Source of the DNA: Burkholderiales bacterium
GTDB taxonomy: Bacteria; Pseudomonadota; Gammaproteobacteria; Burkholderiales; SG8-41
Reading direction: 5' to 3'
NCBI GenBank assembly: GCA_030833315.1
Contig: JAURHM010000006.1
Span: forward strand, 1 to 64,000
DNA: 64,000 nucleotides
Shown one piece after another: positions 34,621 to 40,913 of this stretch. Under the pieces are notes generated by a model. That model was not told where the DNA came from, searched no databases, and saw only the letters and a program-made list of their open reading frames with translations. Both the position numbers and the translations under genes were made by a program. How positions within the stretch are numbered: position 1 is the first letter of the stretch; each line of letters begins with the position of its first letter.

Positions 34621-35979
34621 TCAATACTTGTTGGCGATCGGCAGTTCCTGCGCCGGGAACAGCGTGATGATCTTCGCGCCGGTCGGCGTCAGCACCACTT
34701 CTTCTTCTATACGCGCGGCGGAAACGCCATCCTTGGCCGGGCAGAAGGTTTCAACGGCGAACACCATTCCGGCCTTGAGCTCGTACGGATCCTTGAACGA
34801 ATTCAGACGCGAGATCAACGGACGCTCATGCAGGCCAAGACCCAGGCCGTGACAGAAGTTCAGGCCGAAGGCCGCCATCTCGGTTTCAAACCCGATCTCG
34901 GTGCACTTGGGGAAAGCCTTGGCCACAGCCTCGGTGGAGACGCCCGGCTTCAACATCGCAATGGCGTCATCCATCCACTTGCGCGCCCGCTTGTAGGCAT
35001 CATGCTGCGCCGGCGTGGCGCTGCCCACGGTGAAGGTGCGGTAGTAGCAGGTCTTATAGCCCATGTACGAGTGAATCAGGTCGAAATAGGCCTGGTCACC
35101 CGGACGGATCAGCCGGTCGGTGAAGTTGTGCGGATGCGGACTGCAGCGTTCTCCGGCAATCGCGTTGACGGCTTCCACGCAGTCCGAACCCATTTCATAA
35201 AAACGCTTGGCCGCCATCGCGACCACTTCGTTTTCGCGGATGCCCGGCTTCAGGGCTTCGAAAATATCCTGATACACGCCGTCGCCCATCGCCGCTGCAG
35301 TATTGAGGAGAGTGATTTCGTCGTAGCTCTTGATCTCGCGCGCATCGAGCATCACCTGCTGGCCGTCCATCACTTTAAGGCCCAGCTTCTGCAACGCAAA
35401 CAGAAAAGGCGGCTCAACGACGTCGATGCCGATCGGCATGTCGGCGACGCCCTCCTGTTTGAGGATGTCGTAAATCTCTTTCGCCGCGGCTTCGAACAGG
35501 CCGACCTTCGGCGACACCGCGCCGCGTAGTCCCGCCAACCCCGGAATGTTGTGGTTCTTCGGCAGCCACGGCGCGTACAGTTTGTGATGGCGCACAGCGG
35601 AACCGAAGTCCCAGACCCAGGGCTCGCCGTTGCCGGTCAGCAGACACCAGCGCGTGAGTTTGTCGCGTGCCCATTCGCCGATCACCGTACTCGAGATGTA
35701 ACGCATATTGATCTGATCGAACACCAGCAGCGCACCCAGCTTGGATTTTTTCAGCGCATTGCGCGTGCGTGCGAGGCGGTATTCATGCAGGCGCTGGAAA
35801 TTGACGCGTTCTTCAAAGTCGACCTGCATGCGGCCCGGGGCCTGCAGCGGACGCTCCCAGCGATGACCCGGATCGGCCGGATCAAACAGCACATCTGGTG
35901 CTGACGACACGCCCTTGTCCGGGTTGATGCTGGCGGTCTTGATGAGTTTCGGCTCGACCGGTTTTTTCTTCCGCGCCAT
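34621..35979 (-). CDS. M24-fold protein resembling DMSP lyase DddP
   Basis: The 452-residue protein combines an N-terminal domain of about 200 residues with an M24 catalytic domain. Length and the segments GALLVFDQINMRYISST, WVWDFGSAVRHHKL and CSPHPHNF resemble DddP-type proteins more than aminopeptidases. Of the five metal ligands, the first Asp (AYFDLIHSYMG), the His (FCHGLGLGLHERP), and both Glu (FAVETFCPA, ARIEEEV) are present. The second Asp is missing (YKTCYYRTFTVG). DddP is an iron-dependent lyase acting on dimethylsulfoniopropionate; activity on that substrate is not claimed. The downstream E1-alpha gene overlaps or nearly overlaps its stop. Confidence 0.82.
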   Translation of the reverse strand: MARKKKPVEPKLIKTASINPDKGVSSAPDVLFDPADPGHRWERPLQAPGRMQVDFEERVNFQRLHEYRLARTRNALKKSKLGALLVFDQINMRYISSTVIGEWARDKLTRWCLLTGNGEPWVWDFGSAVRHHKLYAPWLPKNHNIPGLAGLRGAVSPKVGLFEAAAKEIYDILKQEGVADMPIGIDVVEPPFLFALQKLGLKVMDGQQVMLDAREIKSYDEITLLNTAAAMGDGVYQDIFEALKPGIRENEVVAMAAKRFYEMGSDCVEAVNAIAGERCSPHPHNFTDRLIRPGDQAYFDLIHSYMGYKTCYYRTFTVGSATPAQHDAYKRARKWMDDAIAMLKPGVSTEAVAKAFPKCTEIGFETEMAAFGLNFCHGLGLGLHERPLISRLNSFKDPYELKAGMVFAVETFCPAKDGVSAARIEEEVVLTPTGAKIITLFPAQELPIANKY

Positions 35980-35990
35980 TAATATTTCTC

Positions 35991-36008
35991 CAGTATAAAC
36001 AAATACTT
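35991..36008 (-). repeat. AT-rich 18-bp motif, copy F (weaker)
   Basis: Read on the minus strand: AAGTATTTGTTTATACTG, two mismatches to the consensus AAGTATTTGTTTTTATTG. It lies in the leader just before the ATG of the M24 gene at 35979. Confidence 0.45.
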
Positions 36009-36032
36009 ATAAATTAACGCTGTGGCCGTACC

Positions 36033-37010
36033 TCAGTCCGCCTTGATGCCGGCGGCCCGGATGATCGGCGTCCATTTTGCCAATTCGCTTTTGACATAGG
36101 CCTGCAGTTCTTCCGGCGTTGTCGGTGAGGCCACTGCACCACGCTGCAACAGGGAAGCCTTGACCTCCTCCGTACTCAGGATGCCGGTGATTTCCTTGTG
36201 CAGCTTGGCAACGATGGGCTTCGGCACTTTCGCCGTGGTGAACAGCCCGAACCACAGTTCGGCTTCCATGCCGGCAATGCCGGCCTCGATCGTGCTGGGA
36301 ATGTCCGGCGCGCCGGGGAAACGCTCCTTGCCCGATACCGCCAAAGCACGCACCTTGCCGGTCTTCAACTGCGCATAAGCGGTGACCGGCGACAGGAAGG
36401 AAATCTGCGTTTCGCCGGAGAGAATGGAGGTCAACGCGAAGCCCGCGCTTTTGTACGGAATGTGCTGCACATCGACCTTGGCAACCTGCTTGAACAGTTC
36501 ACCGGTGAGATGGCTGACCGTACCGTTGCCGGCCGATGCGTAACTGAGATTACGCTGCTTGGACAACGCCACCAGTTCCGGAATGTTTTTCGCCGGCACC
36601 GAAGGGTGGACGACCAGCACAGTGACGCCGGTCGCCGTGCGGGTGATCGGCGAAAAATCCTTCAGCGGGTCGTAAGGCAGGTTCTTGTACAGCGACACCG
36701 CACTGACCATCGGGCCGGCATGGCCCATGATCAGCGAATAACCGTCAGGCGTAGCCTTCGCCACCACTTCCGCCGCCAGCGTGCCGCCGGCACCGGCGCG
36801 ATTGTCGACCACCACCGCCTGGCCCCAGCGTTCAGTCAGCTTCTGGCCGATGTAACGTGACAGGTAATCCGCCGTGCTGCCCGCGCCCTGGCCCATGATG
36901 CGTATCGGTTTTGACGGGAACTTGTCTGCCGATTCCGCCGCAACCACCGGTCCGGCGATCAGAGCCGCGCCCATCACCATGCCGCTTAATGCGTATCCGA
37001 TTTTTCTCAT
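36033..37010 (-). CDS. Bug/TctC-family periplasmic solute-binding protein (copy 8)
   Basis: The ATG at 37010 (GGAGGTG upstream) gives 325 residues with a signal peptide (LSGMVMGAALIAGPVVAA). The first loop is altered: GQGAGSTADYLSR in place of the usual xxPGGxxDxxAR, while VDNRAGAGGTL, TPDGYS and HIPYKSAGFA are normal. It is the second gene of the block facing the GntR-type regulator, 49 bp after a second type of substrate-binding protein. Confidence 0.92.
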   Translation of the reverse strand: MRKIGYALSGMVMGAALIAGPVVAAESADKFPSKPIRIMGQGAGSTADYLSRYIGQKLTERWGQAVVVDNRAGAGGTLAAEVVAKATPDGYSLIMGHAGPMVSAVSLYKNLPYDPLKDFSPITRTATGVTVLVVHPSVPAKNIPELVALSKQRNLSYASAGNGTVSHLTGELFKQVAKVDVQHIPYKSAGFALTSILSGETQISFLSPVTAYAQLKTGKVRALAVSGKERFPGAPDIPSTIEAGIAGMEAELWFGLFTTAKVPKPIVAKLHKEITGILSTEEVKASLLQRGAVASPTTPEELQAYVKSELAKWTPIIRAAGIKAD

Positions 37011-37059
37011 GTGACACCTCCGTGGATTTGGTATTGGTAAGAACTTGTTATGAACGAAA

Positions 37060-37959
37060 TCAGTTGCCGGCGCGCTGCTGATACGACAGATCCATGTATT
37101 TGCCCGGCTCACCCTTGGGCACGGACAGCCCTTCGGCCTGCCAGTAAACATCGATGACCTGGCGCAGGCCCGACGCATCGATCGCCGGCAGCGGACGCGC
37201 GACGAAGGCATCAAAAGCTTTGTTCGCCAGTTCCGGCGCAATCTTCAGGCGCTCGGGCAGCAGCTTGATTGCTTCGGCCTTGTTCGCGGGATCTTTCAGC
37301 CAGCGGCAGGCATTGCGGAAAGCGCGGATAAAAGCCACCAGACGGTCACCGTTCAGGCTCGCCCAGGAACGGCGTGCTGCGGCAATCGAGCCGGGATATT
37401 CGGGGAAAAACTGCATGGTCGTGCCGAGCGAAGCGAAACCTGCAGCAAACAGATTGCGATCAAAGGGCGGATTGAGCCAGCTCGCCACACACTGACCCGA
37501 CTGCAGCGCATCGAAGCGCTCCTGCGAACCGCCGATTTCGATAAAGCGGTAATCGGTTTTGGCCAGACCGTTTTCGGCGAGCAGCTTACGCAGCAGCAGC
37601 GCATATCCGGTATTCGCACCGTCGACGGCAATGTCACGGCCTTTCAGATCGGCGATGGCCTTGATGCCGGGTGCCACCACCAGCGACAGCTCCGGCGCAT
37701 GGCCCTGCGCCATCACGATGCACAGGTCGCTGCCGGTTTCGACGGCGCGCACCACGTGGTCGGACTGCTGGAAACCGATGTCGTAACCGCCGCTGCGCAT
37801 CTGCTCCAGCTGGTGGTTCGAAGAGCCGGTCAGCGTGACATCAACCGCAACGCCTTCCTGCTCAAACAGTTTGCGGCCCTGGGCCACATATAGAGGCCAG
37901 GCATTGACCCCTTCGGAAATGATTGCCAGTTTGACCGGCGTTGCAGCGGCTGCGGACAT
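37060..37959 (-). CDS. NMT1/SsuA-like substrate-binding protein without a signal peptide
   Basis: The 299-residue protein has the NMT1/THI5-like (ABC nitrate/sulfonate/thiamine precursor) binding fold: NAWPLYVAQGRKLFEQEGV, DIGFQQSDHVVRAVE, LKGRDIAVDGANTGYALLL and a C-terminal helical part. Transporter-linked members begin with a signal peptide. This one starts MSAAAATPVKLAI with no hydrophobic stretch, and no permease or ATPase gene is near, so a cytoplasmic binding or enzymatic role should be considered. GAGGAG 3 bases before the ATG fixes the start. It is the first gene of the block divergent from the GntR-type gene. Confidence 0.8.
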   Translation of the reverse strand: MSAAAATPVKLAIISEGVNAWPLYVAQGRKLFEQEGVAVDVTLTGSSNHQLEQMRSGGYDIGFQQSDHVVRAVETGSDLCIVMAQGHAPELSLVVAPGIKAIADLKGRDIAVDGANTGYALLLRKLLAENGLAKTDYRFIEIGGSQERFDALQSGQCVASWLNPPFDRNLFAAGFASLGTTMQFFPEYPGSIAAARRSWASLNGDRLVAFIRAFRNACRWLKDPANKAEAIKLLPERLKIAPELANKAFDAFVARPLPAIDASGLRQVIDVYWQAEGLSVPKGEPGKYMDLSYQQRAGN

Positions 37960-37998
37960 GACTCCTCGCGGATTTTCTTGGAATGGTTACGTATTGTC

Positions 37999-38032
37999 GT
38001 TGATCAACAGCGGTCGTTGATCAAAAGCGGTC
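37999..38032. repeat. Tandem 17-bp direct repeat in the operon leader
   Basis: GTTGATCAACAGCGGTC (37999-38015) is followed at once by GTTGATCAAAAGCGGTC (38016-38032), with one mismatch, then by GTTG. Each unit contains the palindrome TTGATCAA. It lies between the candidate promoter at 38093-38121 and the first gene at 37959. Confidence 0.6.
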
Positions 38033-38092
38033 GTTGCTTGCGGCGTCCAGACCACGGTCCGTAGCCGCAAAACAGCGGTGACAGCGCCCGAA

Positions 38093-38121
38093 ACTCTAGA
38101 CTTGGTTCAACCAATAGTCAA
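38093..38121 (-). promoter_or_regulatory. Candidate promoter of the minus-strand catabolic block
   Basis: On the minus strand TTGACT (38121-38116) and TAGAGT (38098-38093) are separated by exactly 17 bases. The palindrome at 38102-38114 fills the spacer, so a bound repressor would block polymerase. Confidence 0.6.
38102..38114. promoter_or_regulatory. FadR/GntR-type operator
   Basis: TTGGTTCAACCAA contains TGGT-TCA-ACCA, an exact fit to the TGGTnnnACCA core known for FadR-subfamily regulators. It lies between the -35 and -10 of the candidate minus-strand promoter and 195 bp from the gene of a GntR/FadR-type protein. Confidence 0.6.
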
Positions 38122-38134
38122 TGATTGAGCCAAA

Positions 38135-38154
38135 TTGGTTGTTTAATTCAACCA
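38135..38154. promoter_or_regulatory. Second inverted repeat, possible auxiliary operator
   Basis: TGGTTG (38136-38141) and CAACCA (38149-38154) form a 6-bp inverted repeat with a 7-base AT spacer; the half-sites match those of the operator at 38102-38114 but the spacing differs. Confidence 0.4.
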
Positions 38155-38252
38155 GCGCCTTTTCCCTATATGACGCATTGCACAAGAGAGAAAACCCGCC
38201 TTGGCCGGATTGGTGTGCGCATATGATGGTTGCAAATTGGGCGGATTTCACG

Positions 38253-38288
38253 AACCAATTGACCTGAATTGGTTTAAAGCGGCACAAT
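38253..38288 (+). promoter_or_regulatory. Inverted repeat over the candidate promoter of the GntR-type gene
   Basis: AACCAATT (38253-38260) and AATTGGTT (38267-38274) form an 8-bp inverted repeat with a 6-base spacer. A candidate -35 TTGACC (38259-38264) lies inside it and CACAAT (38283-38288) follows 18 bases later, which suggests autoregulation of the regulator gene at 38309. Confidence 0.45.
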
Positions 38289-38308
38289 CCGCCGCAACCG
38301 GAAAAACC

Positions 38309-39013
38309 ATGACCACGATCCGCCGCTCCGAAACCGATCACCACCGCCGCAGCAGCAAGCGCGACGGCGTACAGGAAATCCGCGCCTTCCTGCTGGAGAC
38401 AGTCGCCCAGGGCGCACTGGGGCCCGGCGGCAAACTGCCGACTGAACGCGAACTGGCGACGCGTTTTGCGCTACCGCGAAATACCGTGCGCAAGACGCTG
38501 TCGCAGCTGGAAGCCGAAGGCGCGATCACCCGCCATGTCGGCCGCGGCACCTTTCTCGCCGACATCGGCGGCTTCCCTGCTGACAGCATCACCCACACCA
38601 GTCCTGCCGAACTGATGGAAGCGCGGATGCGCCTGGAACCGACGATGGCGGAATTGATTGTCATCAATGCCACGCCCGCCGATTTCGAACGCATGGAAAC
38701 CTGCCTCGACCGTGCCGAAAGCGGCGCCTCCCTCGATGACTTCGAAGTCTGGGACGCGGCGCTGCACCAGGCTCTGGCCGCCGCCACGCACAACCGTTTC
38801 ATGATCCGCGTCTTCGACATGGCCACCGCCGTCCGTCACCAGACCGAATGGGGCAAGCTGAAAGACCGCGTGGTGACCGCCGAACGGCGGCTGAAATACC
38901 AGCAGGAACACCGCGCCATCGTCGAGGCCTTGAAAGCACGCGACGCCGACCGTGCACGCGCCGCGATCCTCACCCATCTGCAACACGCCCGCCGCAACCT
39001 CTTCGGCTTTTAG
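38309..39013 (+). CDS. GntR/FadR-subfamily transcriptional regulator
   Basis: The ATG at 38309 gives 234 residues. The N-terminal winged helix (GKLPTERELATRF, RNTVRKTLSQLEAEG, HVGRGTF) is of GntR type. The C-terminal all-helical FCD domain starts near MEARMRLEPTMAEL and has DAALHQALAAATHN, the usual metal/ligand site. FCD regulators bind organic acids and repress divergent catabolic genes. The upstream 350 bp (37960-38308) holds three inverted repeats sharing TTGGTT/AACCAA half-sites and candidate promoters in both directions, so this protein most likely controls itself and the block starting at 37959. Confidence 0.92.
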   Translation: MTTIRRSETDHHRRSSKRDGVQEIRAFLLETVAQGALGPGGKLPTERELATRFALPRNTVRKTLSQLEAEGAITRHVGRGTFLADIGGFPADSITHTSPAELMEARMRLEPTMAELIVINATPADFERMETCLDRAESGASLDDFEVWDAALHQALAAATHNRFMIRVFDMATAVRHQTEWGKLKDRVVTAERRLKYQQEHRAIVEALKARDADRARAAILTHLQHARRNLFGF

Positions 39014-39171
39014 GTGCCCCGAATAACCTGCTGCGCGGCGCAATTGCAGCGTCGCCCGGTGCTCGAAGTCTCGCCTATCCACATGATATGTCTCGACTCC
39101 TGCGCGCCGTGCTGCTTGCGCTTGCACCGCTCGCTACGGTGCTTCAGGGCACCTCGGGGTAAACTGTCTTA

Positions 39172-39771
39172 ATGGACGTTTCATTCACCTCGACGCTGGT
39201 CGTGCTGCTGCTGGTCATGGACCCGGTCGGCAATATTCCGGTATTCGCCGCGCTGCTGCGCAATCTCGAACCCGCACGACGGCGCCTGGTGATCCTGCGT
39301 GAATGTGCGATCGCTTTCGGACTGCTGCTGTTTTTCCTGTTTTTCGGCCGCAGCATTCTCGACCTGTTCGGCCTGTCCGATTCCTCGCTGAATATCGCCG
39401 GCGGCGTGATCCTGTTCCTCATCGCGATCCGGCTGATCTTCCAGCACCCCGAAGGCGCTTTCGGCACCGACAGCGTTGATTCAGAACCCTTTATCGTCCC
39501 GCTGGCAATCCCCTCGATTGCCGGCCCCTCGGCCATCGCCACTATCGTGCTGGTGGTGTCACGTTCGCCGGAACGCATCACCGACTGGATCATGGCTCTG
39601 GCCATCGCCAGCACGATCACTCTGCTGTTGCTGCTGGCTGCCGACCGTATCGCCCGTCACATCGGCCGCCGCGGACTGGCGGCGCTGGACCGGATGATGG
39701 GACTGATCCTCACCGCCATCGCCGTGGAAATGCTGCTCAAGGGCATCGAGAGCTTCGTCCGCGGGCTCTAA
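39172..39771 (+). CDS. MarC family inner-membrane protein
   Basis: The 199-residue protein has about six membrane segments and the MarC family pattern: LLVMDPVGNIPVFAALL near the start, LNIAGGVILFLIAIRLIF in the middle, FIVPLAIPSIAGPSAIAT and the C-terminal MMGLILTAIAVEMLLKG. The family's transport role is unknown; the old link to multiple antibiotic resistance is not supported. It is preceded by 158 bp without features after the regulator gene. Confidence 0.93.
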   Translation: MDVSFTSTLVVLLLVMDPVGNIPVFAALLRNLEPARRRLVILRECAIAFGLLLFFLFFGRSILDLFGLSDSSLNIAGGVILFLIAIRLIFQHPEGAFGTDSVDSEPFIVPLAIPSIAGPSAIATIVLVVSRSPERITDWIMALAIASTITLLLLLAADRIARHIGRRGLAALDRMMGLILTAIAVEMLLKGIESFVRGL

Positions 39772-40245
39772 GCCCCCGCCAATCCGTTTTCCAGCGCCCG
39801 AAATGGCTTGACAGCGTCGCAATTGCGGCATGTTGATATCTCACGCATCGCAACAGAACCAGGCCGCTACAAAAGTCGAACAGCACTGTCAATATCCGGG
39901 GTGCCATACAAATGGCACAAGGGGCAAACGAGTGCTAAGTGTTTGACGTAATTAGGCTTTTACGACGTTTTTTTGACAGCATGCAAGCCTTTGTTTTTTA
40001 TGAATAAATCGGCGCTTTCCCCTTGCGAAAATCCGTTCAAAATTTTTTTTCGCGGGTTCGGAGCGCGGTCCGCAAGGTATGCGCCGGGACCGCGCTCACC
40101 GTTCCGGTGCATGGCCCGAAAAAGCATGCACAATTTCTGTGGATAAGTCTGTGAGCAAACCCAAAAATACCGGGCCGGGACTGCGCCACACCGGCGCACA
40201 AATGAGCTTGCCTAAAATTTCATCAATTACGCCACTATCTGTACC
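39772..40245. other. 474-bp intergenic region with a DnaA-box-like 9-mer and an inverted repeat
   Basis: This gap has no convincing gene. It contains several T-tracts (39969-39975, 39993-39998, 40043-40050), a perfect 11-bp inverted repeat GAGCGCGGTCC (40061-40071) / GGACCGCGCTC (40087-40097) with a 15-base spacer, and TGTGGATAA (40138-40146), the complement of the consensus DnaA box TTATCCACA. A 14/18 match to the recurring AT-rich motif is at 39987-40004. It could encode a structured RNA or hold regulatory sites for the gene at 40246. Confidence 0.5.
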
Positions 40246-40908
40246 ATGACCGCCCGGCAGCCCCTTCTTCACCTCATCGCCGCAGTCGCCGCCCTGCTGA
40301 TCACATCAGTTAGTGCGCACGAACCTCTGACGCTGCACATCGCACATCGCGCCGCAATACGCGACCTGCCGGCGCCCGCCGCCACAACACAGTCTCTGGA
40401 GTTACGTGTGGTCAATCTTGATCAATGGCCGGAAGCAGAGATCCACGCTGCTTTGCGCAGCACTGCACAAATCCTCGGCCAGTGCGGCATCCGAGTCACC
40501 CGCGCCGACCTGCTGCAGGTCACCGCGCCTGAAAGCCACCGTCATTTCGACACGCCGCGCTCGCGTGAACTGGCACGCGAGCTGGCACTGCCAAAACCCG
40601 CGGTTTTTTTTACCGCCGGCACGCGCCAGATCCCGGCCTTTGATGCCGAAGCCATCGGCCGCGGCAACAGCCGCACGCGCCCGGAACTTGCTGACACCGT
40701 GTGGATCGCCAAAGGTGCGCGCGACCTGGGTATCGTCGTCGCGCATGAACTCGCTCATGTACTGATGGACAGCGGCGAACATGACAGCAGTTCCGGCAAT
40801 CTGATGAGCGAGTCAACCACGCCGCAGAACACGCAACTCACCGCCGCGCAATGCGAACGCCTCAATGCCACCGGCCGGCGCAACGGCCTGTTGCGCGGCG
40901 TAGACTGA
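40246..40908 (+). CDS. Secreted HEXXH-type putative metallopeptidase
   Basis: The 220-residue protein has a signal peptide (LIAAVAALLITSVSA-HE) and near residue 168 a zinc-site motif, VVAHELAHVLMDSGEHD, followed by SGNLMSEST. The HExxH helix, the later His/Asp and the Met-containing NLM turn are typical of zincin peptidases. It is cysteine-poor and small. I do not recognise a named family. Its stop is 5 bases before the ATG of the P-loop protein, suggesting co-expression. Confidence 0.78.
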   Translation: MTARQPLLHLIAAVAALLITSVSAHEPLTLHIAHRAAIRDLPAPAATTQSLELRVVNLDQWPEAEIHAALRSTAQILGQCGIRVTRADLLQVTAPESHRHFDTPRSRELARELALPKPAVFFTAGTRQIPAFDAEAIGRGNSRTRPELADTVWIAKGARDLGIVVAHELAHVLMDSGEHDSSSGNLMSESTTPQNTQLTAAQCERLNATGRRNGLLRGVD

Positions 40909-40913
40909 CGTTC

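Noticed and set aside
40138-40146. Replication origin suggested by a DnaA-box match
   Set aside because: Only one box, no dnaA, dnaN, parAB or gidA genes near, and no cluster of further boxes. It is kept only as a site of interest.
39960-40199. Minus-strand 79-codon frame in the intergenic region
   Set aside because: No ribosome site, no recognisable sequence, and it spans the inverted repeat and T-tracts.
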